Source of the DNA: Lunularia cruciata
Taxonomy: Eukaryota; Streptophyta; Marchantiopsida; Lunulariales; Lunulariaceae
Assembly: GCA_948567375.1 (NCBI GenBank)
Contig: OX419762.1
Span: 10,112,001 to 10,176,000 of the forward strand
Direction: 5' to 3'
Length of the DNA stretch: 64,000 bases
In this document: in pieces, positions 46,301 to 59,220 of the stretch
Numbering within the stretch: position 1 is the stretch's first letter
Layout of the letters: the number at the start of each line of letters is the position of its first letter
Notes under the pieces: generated by a model
What the model was told of the DNA's origin: nothing
The model's input: the letters and a program-made list of their open reading frames with translations, nothing else
The model's database searches: none
Position numbers and translations under genes: made by a program

Positions 46301-48205
46301 ATATACCTCCAAGATTGATGCAAGGGTGCATTGTTGATGGAGAATATGCAGTGAATGCCATGTTAGATAATTTGATGAAGAAGTTGGCTATGATACCCTC
46401 TAGACCTTCAACATTTGTAGTGAGTATGGCAAAAAAAGCAATAAATCTGACCCATGGGTGTGATGGACAAGGTGGTAGTATTGATTATGAGAGTTTAAAG
46501 TCTCATAACTTTCCAAGTCTTGAAGGATGCAAGTTATGATTTGCTACTTGGGAGGCCATGGTTGAGAGCAACTCAAAAAACTAATCAATGGCACAAAGGA
46601 TGCTTGAGAACTAGTCCATCAAACCATCAATTTATAGTTTCAATAACCAATACCAACCATATCTCACATTCAAATCTCATCTTCTGATTATTGAGAATCA
46701 AATTCAAAAGACGGAGCTTTAGGTATGGATATCAACATGGAAGAAGAGACCTCTTTAGATGAGAATGAATCTGAATCCAATTTAGATGTCCATCCCTTGT
46801 GTGCTATTGAATTTGTTCCTAAGCTAGAGGTTTTGAAGGACTTTGATAAATCATTATTGATCTTAGAGGAGATAGAGAGGAGACTATCTACCATCAAGTA
46901 TGGTACAAATGTTACCAAGGAAGAAAAAAAAGATTTCTGGAGATTTTCCATAAGTTTATCCATGTGTTTTCTTTTAGATACAAGGATCTCAAGGAAGTCA
47001 GCTTGGAGGAGCACCAAATAAAGGTGAAGTAACATGCAAGACTAGTCTACAATGTTACATTAGCCTACCAATAGCTTTGGTCAGGAAGGAGGAGATTGAT
47101 AAACTCAAGGAGGTTGAGTTTACTTTTGAGGTGAAGAATTTAGAATAGGTGTCTCCCATTGTGATTGTAAAGAAGAAGGATGGCAAGCTTCAAGTATGTG
47201 TTGATTATAAGAAGCTTAATGTTATTATGAAGGAGGACTACTACTCCTCGCCATTCATTGATGAGATCTTGGAGGAGGTTGGGGTTCACGGAAGTACAAT
47301 TTTGGAGATGGTTATAGTAACTACAACTAAATCAAATTTGCACCAAAGCATCAAAAACTCACCACATTCACCACACCTTGGGCAACTTATGCTTTCAAGG
47401 TCATGCCTTTTGGGCTTTTTAATGTTCTAACCACATTTCAATGGTTCATAAGCTAGGTGTTTGAACCTTTCATTTGCAAATTTATGAGAGATTTCATTGA
47501 TAACTTTTGTGTGTATGGGAGCAAAGAGGAGCACTTTGAGCACTTGATCAAAGTTTTGCAATGCTTGGATGAAGCAAATGCATGACTCAACCTAGAGAAG
47601 TGCATCTTTGGTTGTGAAGAAGGTCTACTTTTGGGGCATATCATTTCCAACAATGGAGTAGCAATTGATCTTGAAAAGATGAAGAAAATCTCAAAGCTTC
47701 CAATCCCTTCAAGTTTGACAAGGTTACACCAATTCTTGGGGATGGTTGGGTATTAAAGGATGTTTATCTTCTCATTTCTAATAGATCTTATGCATTGACC
47801 ATATACATGAAGAAGGGTGTAAAATACATCGTGATTTTGGGAGACAAGGAGGCTCTCAAAGCTTTTGAGGAGCTCAAGCAATCTGTTTTTATGGCTGCAA
47901 TTTATGCTAAACCTGATTGGAGCAATTCTTTCATCCTTTATAATGATGTATCCAATGTAGCTATATGATGCACTCTTAGTCAATTAGACCAAGATGGGCA
48001 TGATCATCTTATAGATAGAAGATAGATGGTCTCAACTAGTAGAAAAATTGTTTTAATAGAGATAACTATTCAATCACAGAAAGGGAAGGGTTGGAAATAA
48101 TTTTTGGTCTCAAGAAGTTTCAACACTAATTGATTGGAGGGAAGGCCACCATTGTCATGGATGACAAGGGTTTGAAGTGCATCCTCAACAAGCCTCATGT
48201 GGAGA
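42637..48205 (+). mobile_element. Ty3/gypsy family A, copy A4, old and incomplete
   Basis: A plus-strand element with a 5' LTR (42637-43336), the family A leader including remnants of both leader frames (43372-43560; about 44110-44600, with CLFCGKK recognisable), gag (from about 44847; knuckle region near 45680, FGCGGRGYIQKNCP), protease region (about 46250-46450), reverse transcriptase (about 47070-47690; NFCVYG block) and part of RNase H to about 48205. No integrase or 3' LTR is visible. It is broken with many breaks, much more diverged than A2 or A3, and is the oldest family A copy in the window. Confidence 0.88.
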
Positions 48206-48211
48206 GAAGTG

Positions 48212-48871
48212 TTGTGCATATAGACATTGCTCCACAACATATATTATTTTCAATATTGTATACTATAGAAACACAACTCACACATAAGTCATACATGAAC
48301 TCTAAAGTGTCATAATAATCAGTTCATTCTTTGACTCCTATCACACTCAAATCAAATCTATACTCAATCTTCCACTCAACAATCTACCAACAATTGAGCA
48401 CTTAGTATAATCAAGCCATACCCACTCTAGCTAAGAGACTCTATGTGAAGCTCACAATCTCTATCCACCATAGCCAAGAACTCAAAGTCTCAACATCAAA
48501 GAAGTGAACTCTCTAGAGTTACATTTCAAAAGTATACCCCTTTGCTTGACCTAGGTTTGTAGCCTTAACAATGCCACTAATGGCACATTTGACGGTGCAA
48601 ATTGTGCAAATGATAATGGATCTCACCATGTGATCAATAGCTCTAACATAAAATGTGGCCACCATCAAGTAGTCCATAAGCAACTACTAAAATAACTATG
48701 ACTACCAATATTACCACTCTAGTGTCTCATTTAAACTAGCTTCAGCTCTATAAATGTTATGATAGTTGTTGTGTATATACATTGCTACAAAATATACATC
48801 ATTGTTTATATCATACACTATACAAGCACAATTCACACATAAGTCATACATGAACTCTTAAGTGTCATAAT
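48212..48871. repeat. ~104 bp direct repeats flanking ~452 bp (TRIM-like)
   Basis: 48212-48316 and 48769-48871 are direct repeats (TTGTG.ATATA.ACATTGCT at the start, CATACATGAACTCT.AAGTGTCATAA at the end). The repeats start near TG and contain GTGTCA near the end. The interval resembles the reverse complement of 40915-41300. The size would fit a terminal-repeat retrotransposon in miniature, but I see no convincing primer site or polypurine tract, so a simple segment duplication is possible. Confidence 0.45.
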
Positions 48872-49849
48872 TGCCTCCCTAGTTGGTGGTTAGGTTCCTC
48901 TACCTCCAAATAGTCATCAATTCCAAATATGTAATATACACTATGGTGGGCTAAGATCAAGAGGTTGGGTGCTATCAAGCCCCATTGTTAGTTGCTTGTC
49001 TGTAATCTATATCACATAAAAGGTGAACTACTTATAAGTCAAGTATATCTTGGACATAACCAATATCTTTGAGGAACCACCATGAGGGGAGGAATCAAAC
49101 ATGCCATGTGCCATCCTCTCAAACATCTATCACACAATATAGTAGTAGCTCCACCAAAAGATACACATACATTTCAAGCCTACACATACAAGAGCCAAGC
49201 TTGGGTCCATATGCCATGAATGTTTGGGAGGTGGGACAATTGCACACATGATCCTTCCAAGAAACACCATCATGTCTTTCCAACATGAGGACTTTGAAAG
49301 GAAAACCTCATGCACTCCCAAGTTAATGCGGCTTGTAGTAACATCAAGTGTTGTTGATGCAATTTACTATAGATATACATAGTCACTTTGATGAAATTGA
49401 TAGATCAAAGGTCTATAACCTCCTCCTTGAATGCAGCATAGTATAAGGTATCCCTATCTTAAGAAATCACTAAGTTCTCAAAGGCCATCGACATCACTCT
49501 CCAAAAGATCTTGCTTGTTGAGAAAATGCACATTTAGATCATCTAAGTCCAAAACTATAATAACATCATGAAAAATGGTTGTAGGTACATCTGGATCTTG
49601 TCCATAGAGTAGAAAGTAATGAGAGAAAGATGCTAAGGAAGCTTGCTAGCTAAACCAGTACCCCATGGCCAACCAAGGTAATTAGAGATCTCAATCTCCA
49701 AAGTGGCCTCTTTACAAACCATACTTATGCAATCCTCTCTTCACCATGTGAACCACTCTATCTCTAGTAAAAAAATGTGGTCATTGCAAGAACTATGGAC
49801 ACACATGTTGTCTAGATAAGGCTTGATTTTTGTTTGGACATCTCCAAAG

Positions 49850-50249
49850 TAATTCATCATGTAAGCTTGGAGGGTTACAAGAGTGATTTGGAGTCCAAAA
49901 CATTATGCAATATGTGTACATTCCCCACTTGGTTACAAAGTTGGTCGTGTATTGATCTTTTGGGGCAATTCAATTTTGTTTTAACCAAAGTAGCCATCTA
50001 TAAAGGAAAACACTTATTTCTAGCTATTTTGTCAAGTAGTGTATCAATAAATGGGATTGGGAAGGGTTCCAAGATGGTTTGGGGATTTAGTTTGCAACAA
50101 TGCACATAGATCTGCATCTTTATTGTATTCTTTTTAGGGACCACCAAAATTGGCAATGCATACTCAATTTTGCCTACAAGATAGATGAACCCGCACTCGA
50201 GTAGTTTATCCAAATTCTTCCCATCTTTTTGGGAGTAAATAGAGTTCAA
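49850..50249 (-). mobile_element. Ty3/gypsy reverse transcriptase remnant
   Basis: The minus strand reads LDKLLECGFIYLVGKIEYAL, then ILVVPKKNTIKMQIYV, LNPQTILEPFPIPFIDTLLD and a degenerate GYFG...INTRPT block. This is the start of a Ty3/gypsy reverse transcriptase (KLLDAGFIYPV...VVPKK...YRKLN...PLPFIDTLLD). It is old, with many breaks. Flanking 48900-49850 may hold more of the same element, but I cannot assign it. Confidence 0.75.
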
Positions 50250-51900
50250 TCTATATGGCTTGGATCACATAGGTATGGCATTTTCATGAAGGAGTATATG
50301 ATATTAACACATAATACCCATAAGTTCTATGTAGTCATATGCAAACACATCATGGAATTGATGGAAGATTTCTTGGTATGTGAGTTGTTCATCCATGCTC
50401 ACCTTTGTGCTAATTCTTAGATATTTAGGAGTCAAGTTAATGGCTATAGATATTTAGGAGTCTGGTCTAGTCTAGTGCTAACTCCAAGCCTCCTCCAATC
50501 TATTCTTCAGATTTTAACCAACTTCTAATCCAAGTGGAGAACTTTTATGTATTTTTGATGGGGAAAACTCTACAAAACTCATATAGACATAACATTTTGG
50601 GTGTAACTTGGATTGAAATGTTCTAGAAATCAATGGAAAGCCTATCAGCTAAGCTTTCCAATGATTTGAAATAATCCATAATCTGATTACTACACCTCCC
50701 TTGAAAAGCTCTCAAACTTGGCCAATTTTCTATGATTTTCACCCTTTCAAAATCCTTAATTTAGGGTTTGCTCCTCATTCTTGGCAACTTTTCTCCAGAT
50801 TTCTAAATCAAATGTACTTTTGATCCTCAAAAACACTCTAGCAGTCTAAAATCCTCAATTTCAATCATAAAAGTAGGATAATTTGGTCATCATTGAAGTC
50901 ATCATTGAAGATAGAATTGCTCTACTGAGCTTACAATAATATTTTCAAGGGAACTTGTTGCATCAACTCTCACTCCCCATTGATAGATCATGAAAATGTT
51001 TCATGAAGCTCTCCAAATTGCCTATTTTGTATTCTTGGGTATGAATTCTACCTCCCTTGATTCAATTGATCATATTCCTCATAGAATCTGATCAAATCAT
51101 ATTTTTTCTATCTTTAAATTGTATCTTGTTAGATCTTCTCTCCAATCATGATCTTTACTCTTCAATTTACCTCCTTGAACTCCTTCAATGGTCAAGAAAC
51201 TCTCAAGTTTTCCTCTTGGGACCCAATCTCTTGCAAGTTTGCCATTTAGTCTCTTCACTTTTTGGCAAATGGACCCCACAAATCCACCTTGAAGCTCATG
51301 AGTGAAATTGTATTATTCTCCATTTATAAGAGCACATATACAATTTAACTCCATACTTGCTCATAAGTAAGCACTAGAAGGATGATAGGATATGGGTTTC
51401 GTTTCATTGATTCCATGAGTGCCGCCCCAAAATGCATCACCATCAAATCTCATAAACCATCTCTGTTTAGAATCTAAAGCTTGATGAGAAAAGGATTCAA
51501 GAGTGATAGACTGGGTGCATAGGACATCTCCTACTCAAGTGCTCTCTCTAATGCCCTGATCTCCATGCTCTAATATAACTCTTACTCTCAACATCCTCCT
51601 CCCGCTTGAGACTCCTCCAACAAAACCCCCTTCCCCCCTCTTCTTGTCTCAACTCTCCACCATATATATACATTAGAGCCCTTAAAAAAGGATAAGATTG
51701 TAATGCATATAGCCAATCACATACATGTACATAGATTGCTCATATGGCAACATCTCAACTATGGAATCCTTCATACAACCTATTCCACTAATATGGAGAT
51801 AAACTATATTTATTTACTTTTTCATAGGCTACACAAACCCATCGGGAAATGTCAAGGTCTTAGAGTTTGTAGGCTATTTACAAATGGAGTGGTATAGGCT
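50250..51900. other. unassigned sequence with the second copy of a dispersed repeat
   Basis: 50620-50990 is similar to 39835-40180. The TATATATACATTAG promoter-like word near 51662, after CT-rich sequence, suggests an LTR I cannot name. No gene recognised. Confidence 0.45.
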
Positions 51901-54900
51901 CTGTTGAGTGTTTTGGAGGTTTCACTCAAAATTAGCGATGCAACACTTTATCAAGTATTGTTTGGTGCAACTCTTGCTCTTTTTCTAGGCATATGGGGTT
52001 TTTTCCTTTGTGTCAACAAGTGGATCACTAGCTTGCCCAACTGGTTGTAAAGTACAAGTATGAGATAGATCCATTTTCTCCTCCTAGAAGGAAGAAACAT
52101 TATCTAGTTTAGTCTTTGTGTTTATGTATCAAGGAATAATAGTATCCTTTGGAAAAACACCATCAAGAAAAAAGAATTCCTTCTTGATTTCTTCATCTTG
52201 GCAATCAATTTCATCATTGATACAATAACAAAAGGCTTGTAAGGTGGTGTAGATATGATCTCTTGTATGTAGCCACAAGAACATGCTATGATGGGAGATG
52301 CCATCCACTAGTTGGGTGGAGGTGTTGCCAGAATCGAAGAGCAATATGGAGGAAGAGGCAGGAATGAGTTGGCCAAAAACATCTTGTGACCTAATGAAGG
52401 TTGCAAGGCAAGGACTGAATGAGTTATCATCTTTGTATCCTTGGCTATGACCCACTCATCTCCTTGGTAGTTATGAACAAATAGTTAGCAATGGTATCTA
52501 CAATCTTTTCATCATTATCGGTATGTGTAGGCTTCTATGCATCAATGGTAAAGCTTGGCTCAACCTTGTAATTAGAGCTGGAAGTGTTCTCCATAGGATA
52601 CATTGGGAAGACCATGTGATTTGATTTCCTTCCAAAGTCAAATTACCCATTCACTAGGAGGTGATAACATCCACATCTACCAACCATAGAACTCCCAATA
52701 AGAGTGGAAACTGGAGGAGGGGGGGAGGGAAGAGGTGTGTCCATGATTAATTAATCGACCAAGAAGGTTTACTCACCAATTAACATAGATAATTTTATTA
52801 AAATGCCTACTAAATAGTATTATCTTCTATCAACAATTCAAGGAAAGGTGGAAGTCTTGGTCATGCTTTTCAATCCAATTCAATCCAAGACTCCTTTAGT
52901 CATAATTTTAACTAAGGATCCCAAATCAATTTGATAATCTGGGATGACATTACACTTAGTTGTTTTTAGAATGTTAGGATCATGAACCTAAGTGTACAAT
53001 ATTGGTCCCTCCAATTGCACCATATTGTCAAGGGTGGTGTGTGGGCTCTTTGTAGTCAAAGTTGATGGGCATCCCATAAGTGAAGATAACAAGGAATCTA
53101 TGGGACCCGGTGCCTATGGGAGGACTTTCTTAGTTTGTGGCTCCTTGAAATGCACCATGTGTTGTTCCTTTAATAGGGAGCTTTGAAGCTTCCTATGTTT
53201 GGTAGGTGATACCTTGCAGAGTTGTCTCAGAGTGATGTTGGCTCAAGTGTTAGCCAAATCAGCAATGATATTGTATGAAGGAAGTAGGCGGCTGCTTTGC
53301 TAAGGTATCAAACATAGGGATCATGGCCTGATACATTTTGAGGATAGGTTGGGAGGTCTCATCTTGTATGAGCTTGTTGTTGGAGTCCATAAAGTAGTTG
53401 TCCTTGGAGCAAGAAGTACTAGGTGGATTGGGGGTTGTATAAGTACAAGATTGCATTGCAAGGAAGTTATTAGCGTATGGTGGGACACTATCCTTAATTG
53501 ATACATTCTCTCCTACTAGAGCGACTTCTTCAATGGCAATGAAATGGCCATTCTCATTAGAGACAATGTTATTGGGTTGTTCATTTGTGCAAATACTCCA
53601 TGTGCTTGAGTGATGGAGTTCTTGAAGTCTAGATATTATGCCATAGAATGCGCTCAAGAGCAAAATGCACAATGTGCAAGTTTGTTGGGGCATTACTTTG
53701 CATAGTGATTTTCACTAAAAATGAGACAATAAATATTGGGGCCAACTGGCCTCCACTCTTTTCCATTTCCTTTTCCTCCTTAGAAGAGTGGATCCCAAAA
53801 GTGTTGGTTGAAGTGTTTTGTGGTAGGATAGTATGCACTATGTGTGTTCTCTCTTCATGAGGTTCTTGGCACCTTTATAGTGTTTTGCAATTTGTCATTG
53901 TATGCCCATACCTTCCATAGTGGATAAAAAAATTTGGAATGTCTTGGTTAGCACATAGCGTATTGGTGTGCCCCTGTCCCAAGCCTCATGTAAAAGAGAT
54001 TTTGCCCTTGGTGGCAATGTTAATTGTACAAATCAGATATGCTAAATGGCCAAAGTGCATTGTAGAAAGAAGTGGAGAGGACATACAAATCAGCCGGCAA
54101 CAATGCCAAAAATGTTGATTGGGTTATCATGTCTTGTAATGGATGTGTGGAGGTGTTTCAAGGCAAGAAAGCAACAATACAATCCTTGTGAGGCCAGCCA
54201 TTTATGCAGCATAAGGAGATAATGTAGTTTGGGCTACTAGAGGGAGTCATAGTTCCATTGAGGGAAGGGAATCCCCTTTAGACATTTACCCTCCATGACA
54301 ATTCAAAGGTCTATCATCCCTAGAAACCCTTCTGCCTCCTTAGTATGTCATTTAGAGTAGCTTTATTAGCACATCAACAAGCAAGGTTCTAGTATCATTG
54401 ACTAGATAGAGGATCAATGTGATGGTCCAAAGAGGAGCACTAATTCCTCAAAAACTGTCCAAGTATTTTTGATTTGACTCATACCATTTATACACAACTA
54501 AATAAGAAGTGTACAGTTTTATCTTAGCTTCATGCTGCATTGGCCTTAGGCCTACTAGAAGAAGGATTTTGAGTCCCATGGGGTACTTAGTCAATCTTTC
54601 CTATGGGAATCCGTTCTCTTTAATCTACAAATCTTGAGAGTCTCAAGAAGTCGTTCAACTATCTCTCCTTGCAAATTAGGATTACCCTCTCTACCAAGGG
54701 AAGCAACTTCTCCCTTAAATACTAGATCCTAAAATACATTTCTTATCCTACACTAAAACATTGCACCATCGCGGCTGCTGCTGCCTTAGCAGTCCACACC
54801 ATAATGGCCAACTGGCTCTCTTCCCTTAGATACTAGATATTCCTTAACCTAACCGGTAAGTGCACCATTGAACTCTTAATTAATTTCTTCTAACTACTCT

Positions 54901-54950
54901 AGATTCCTATAGATCTTCTTGACCTTTAGCATTTTTTCTTGTATTAGACC
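51900..54950 (-). mobile_element. LTR element family C, copy C2 (remnant)
   Basis: Minus strand. LTR-like sequence extends from about 54950 down to 54113, ending in TCAACA. It is followed by the tRNA-Asp-like primer site TGGCATTGTTGCCGGCTG (54108-54091), a zinc-knuckle-like HYGRYGHTMTNCKT (about 53930-53890), the acidic SSKEEKEMEKSGGQLAPIFI segment (53838-53629) and further coding-like sequence to about 52129. The acidic segment aligns with C1 (14615-14412). It is old, with many breaks, and no pol was found. Confidence 0.6.
54091..54108 (-). promoter_or_regulatory. primer binding site, tRNA-Asp-like (C2)
   Basis: TGGCATTGTTGCCGGCTG on the minus strand matches TGGCGCCGTTGCCGGGGA at 13 or so positions, including the full GTTGCCGG core, and lies about five bases from the presumed LTR end. 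It is the clearest Asp-type site in the window. Confidence 0.65.
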
Positions 54951-54979
54951 TTTTCATCCCACAATAAGATTCTCTTACT

Positions 54980-55149
54980 CCACCACCATCTCATCTTCTT
55001 GTTGCTCAAAATTAACAAAACCAATATATCAATAGACGTCATCATGATATCACTTTTCAAGTACATGATAAGGTCATGCTTTCATCTAATAACCTTACTC
55101 TCCCTCATGACATCCAATTTGTAAACTTGCTCCCAACTGGATAGGTCTA
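54980..55149 (+). mobile_element. chromovirus D', left part (integrase C-terminal region)
   Basis: The plus strand reads HHDITFQVHDKVMLSSNNL, matching HHRCDLTFKVGDKVMLSSSN of element D on the opposite strand. The match continues, after element D, at 60807. D' is therefore an older related element into which D inserted, in the opposite orientation. Its beginning is missing or unrecognised left of about 54980. Confidence 0.75.
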
Positions 55150-55574
55150 TGTAAAAGACCAAAACCGAGGACAGAAATAGGAGAATGAAAACTCACATTG
55201 GGACACTTGAATGAGGGAAAACTCTGAATGCCTAGCATGAGCTTTGGCCTTGGTATTTATAGGTAGCATACAAGACCCTTGAAGCTTCTCAAGAAGCTTT
55301 CTTGAGCCACTTTCTTGAGCCACTTTCTTGGAATGCAAGCCAAGTTAACCAGGAAGCTTCTCAAGAAGCTTCCTTCTAGAAGCCGCCTGCTTGGTGTGCA
55401 AGCTAAGCTAGTTAAAAGCTTCTAGAAGCTTCCTTCTAGAAGCTACTTGCTTAGGGTGCAAGTTAACTAGTTGGGAAGCTTCCCAAGAAGCTTCTAGAAT
55501 ATTCTAGGCTATTTTGTCTTATTCTCTACTTCGTAAGCCCGACTAACTTCGTCGCTAAACTCCATATTGTTACA
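55150..55574 (-). repeat. 3' LTR of element D, rich in heat-shock elements
   Basis: 425 bp, TGTAACAATATGG to GGTCTTTTACA on the minus strand. A TATAAATACCA promoter box is at 55262-55252. Upstream of it lie repeated inverted GAA/TTC units, including GAAgcTTCtaGAAtaTTC at 55487-55504 and TTCtaGAAgcTTC at 55420-55432. Confidence 0.95.
55487..55504. promoter_or_regulatory. four-unit heat-shock element
   Basis: GAAgcTTCtaGAAtaTTC is four consecutive perfect units of the heat-shock factor site (alternating GAA and TTC with two-base gaps). It lies about 225 bp upstream of the TATA box of the D LTR in element orientation. Confidence 0.7.
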
Positions 55575-58096
55575 TATTCCCCCACCACTAGTTGGCGACG
55601 TCCTTGTTGCCAGTGAAGCTTCAAATTCCTTGATGGCCATCTGTCCATTTTGGAGGTGAGAAAGAGGTTCCCATGTGGCATCATGAAGTTGATACCCTTT
55701 CTAAAGGACCTTGTACTCCATATGTTGGCAACGGCTTTGTTGAATATGGCGACACGTAAGGATATGATCAACTTCGTACTCCTCATGATCATTGATAGGG
55801 ACAGGAAGAGGGGGAGGTTGGACTCGAGAGGAAAAGGAAGAGGGGCTAGGAAGAAAGGGTTTCAACTTGGAAACATGAAGGACAAGATAGATATGCATGT
55901 GACAAGGCAAGGCAAGTCGATAAGCAACAAGAGAGACAATGTGGGTGATATCAAAGGGTCATATCCAATTAGGGGCAAGTTTATGAACTTGGGTATCAAG
56001 TAGGAGAGGGAGGTTACTAGAGGATAACATGACTTTATCACCAACTTTAAAGGTGAGATCACAACGATGGTGGTCCGCATATTGTTTTTGGTGATTCCGA
56101 GCAACAAGGAGGTGAGACTTTGGCTTGTTGGAGAGATTGGGATATAGTGGTCAAGAATGTGGAAGTATGAGGAACCTGAGAGGGAAGGAGAGCAAGAAGA
56201 GAATCTGGAACAAGCGGATCTTGGCCAAAATTGAGAAAGAATGGAGAAAATCCGGTGCTTGCCTGTTTGGAATTGTTGAAGGCAAATTTTGCAGCTACAA
56301 GATATTCATCCTAGTTGGTATGGTGGACATTGACAAAGGCCCGTAACATATCCTCCAATGTACGATTTGTGTGTTTGGTTTGTCCATCAGTTTGAGGATG
56401 ATAGGCCGTGGACAAAGCAAGCTTGGTGCCGAGTATCTAGAAGAGTGCTTGCCAAAACTTCCCGGTAAATCAAGGATCACGGTCGGAGATGAGTACACAT
56501 GGCATCCCATGAGGCTTGAAGACATTGTCAAAGTAGGTTTGCGCTAAGGTTGGAGCATCCATGGTATCACAAGTTGGTGCCAAGTGGATTTTCTTACTAA
56601 GCTTATCCACAAACACCACGATTGCGGTGTGTCCTTGTTTTGTCTTTGGCAAGGATGTGATGAGATCCAAGCTCACATGCTCCCAGCAAGCGGATGGAAT
56701 GGCGAGTGGTTTCAGGAGTCCACTCGGCTTCTGGTTGCTACCCTTGTTACGTTGCCAACTCTCACATGACCAGACAAAGTCTCAAACATCTTGTGTCATG
56801 TTGGGCCACCACCATTGGCGTTGGAGGGTGCCCAAAGTCTTGTCTACTCCCATGTGACTAGCTATTGGTAAATCATGGGCTTTTTGAAGGCGCACAAGTC
56901 AAAGATCACCTTTGGCTGGAACATAGATCTGGTCTGCATGGAATAAAAGGCCTTCCTTGAAGGAGAAGGTGTTGTACTCCTTGTCGCATGCTGTTAGACG
57001 ACCGTGTACCATTTGGAAGAAGGGATCTTGTTGTAGAGCTGATTGAAACTCATTATGGACCTTAGGGTCAATGGACACCGTTGACCCTAAGGTCAATGAT
57101 GTCCATTGCCGTCGTGATGAGAGGAAGAGCCTTCATATCAGGTCATCGTGATAAAGCATCAGGGATAACATGGAACTGACCTGGTTTGTACTCAAGTTTG
57201 ATGTCAAACAATTGGAGTTGCTCTTCCCATTGATGATGCCGACTCTTCATGTGCTCCAAGTGTAAGGTCTGCAACAATGGCTTGTGATCAATCCGCATGA
57301 TCACTTGTTTTCCCAAGAGATAATACCTCCATACCTTGGTGGCATATACCATTGCAAGTTGTTCCCGATCTCAAGCATAGTAATTTCTTTCAACTGTATT
57401 TAGTCGGCGAGACACAAAGGCAATAGGATGTAGTCCATCTAGAAATTCTTGTTGCAACACAACTCCAATTGCAAAGTTAGAAGCATCAAAATCAACCACA
57501 CAAGGTAGTTGAGGATCATATGGTTGAAGAATGGGTCTTGAAGACACCATATGCTTTAACTTCTGGAATGCTTCTTGATGCTTGGTGGTCCACTGGAAGC
57601 TCAAGTTCTTTCCCAAGAGGTCAGTCAATGGTGCAACAATGTGAGCATGATAGTGGATGAATCGTTGGTAAAAATTGGCCAATCCATTGAATGCTCGTAC
57701 TTCTATAGCATCCTTTGGGGTAGGCCAATCAATAATGGCCTTGATCTTCTCTTCTTCCATCTTGATCCCCTCTGATGAGATCTTATGACCCATGAAGGTA
57801 ACCTCCTTCTGCCAAAAAGCACACTTTGACTTCTTGCAATAAAATTTCCATTATCGTAGTCGTCTTAGGACTTCTTGCACATGATTTACGTGTTCTGCCT
57901 TTGTCATGCTATAGATTAGGATATCATCTAAGAACACCACCATGGACCGATCCAATAGTCCCTCCAACACCCAATGCATCTGATCCATGAAGACTATTGG
58001 AGCATTAGTGAGTCCAAAAGGTAGAACTCTCCACTTGAAATGTCCATACCTTGTGCGAAAGGCATTCTTTTGCACGTTCTCTCCTTCAATAGGAAT

Positions 58097-59194
58097 TTAC
58101 CAATAGCCGCTATAAAGATCCAACTTGGAAAAGTAGCGTGCTCCACTTAGTTGATCAAGCAGGTCATCGATCTGAGGCAAGGAATATGCATTCTTCACGG
58201 TTTGCTTATTGAGTCCACGGTAATCAATACAGAAAGGAAGTCCTCCATCCTTCTTTGGAACAAATAGTACCGGTGCTCCCCAAGAAGAGGTACTATGTTG
58301 TATGAAATCCTTCTCCAACAACTCTGTAAGTGTTGTTTGCAACTCCTCCAACTCCTTTGGTGAGAGCTGATAGATTGGTCTACTCACTGGAGTATTCCTT
58401 GGCAATAACTTGATCTTGAAGGGCATACCTTGATCAGAGGGTAATCCCTTTGGCAGATCATCCGGAAACACATTTGCAAACTCCTGAACTATCCGATCAA
58501 CCATTGCTTGATGAGGCTCTTGGCCCTCCTTGGATTGTTCTTGTGCAATCGGCTTGATCCACACCGTGAATAAAGACTTATCTTCCTCCAAAGCTTGCTC
58601 TATGGCCGCTTCATTAACAAACTTCCCTTCCAGGGACTCATCTCTCTTCCAAGCTTGCTCCATGGTTGCCTTCTTGGCAAACTTCCCATCTTGGGACTCA
58701 TCTCCCTTCCAGATTTGCTCTATGGCTACCTTCTCAACAAACTTCCCATCTTGGGACTGACTATTCTTAGGCATCTTACTCACAGGTGCCAGACAACCTA
58801 ATCGGAAATTTCTACCTTGGTGTTGTACTTGAATTTGTCGTCGGGTCCAATCAAATTGAACCTTATGACGTTCAAGCCAAGGTAGACCCAGAATGATATC
58901 ATAGTGTAGAGGTGCCACTACAAACCTCATACACTCCAAATACTCCTTCCCAATCTTGAAGGTAACAAGATGTGAGGTGCGGAATGCAGAACCCTTTCTA
59001 CCATCCACTATCATCAAACTACTTCCAAACACTGGCTTGATAGGAATACCCAGTTCCTTTGCTACTTGCATAGACATGCAATTCTCTAAACTTCTAGAAT
59101 CAACCAAAATCCTACAACCCCGATTAGATATCATACCTTGCAAGTGAAACAAACTTGCATAGGTCGAGCCTTCTATCCCATTATAACTAATCAA
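58097..59194 (-). mobile_element. protease and start of reverse transcriptase of element D
   Basis: A long coding stretch. The protease region ([20 protein letters not shown] and [18 protein letters not shown]) is followed by a linker holding three 20-residue repeats (xxxGKF..xAxxEQxxxxDES-like), then [20 protein letters not shown] and the reverse transcriptase start ([59 protein letters not shown]). The DLPKGLP...HxIxL linker before the polymerase is typical of chromoviruses. Confidence 0.9.
58581..58760 (-). repeat. three 60 bp in-frame tandem repeats in D
   Basis: Units at 58581-58640, 58641-58700 and 58701-58760, each encoding 20 residues of the pattern S-x-G-K-F-x(3)-A-x-x-E-Q. They lie in the linker between protease and reverse transcriptase. 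The unit length is exactly 60, so the reading frame is kept. Confidence 0.92.
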
Positions 59195-59220
59195 GCTCCC
59201 AATAGGCGGCTCAAAATCTC

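Noticed and set aside
51097-51279. 60-codon minus-strand frame with a basic, coiled look
   Set aside because: No similarity to a known domain; lies beside an unnamed repeat and is short.
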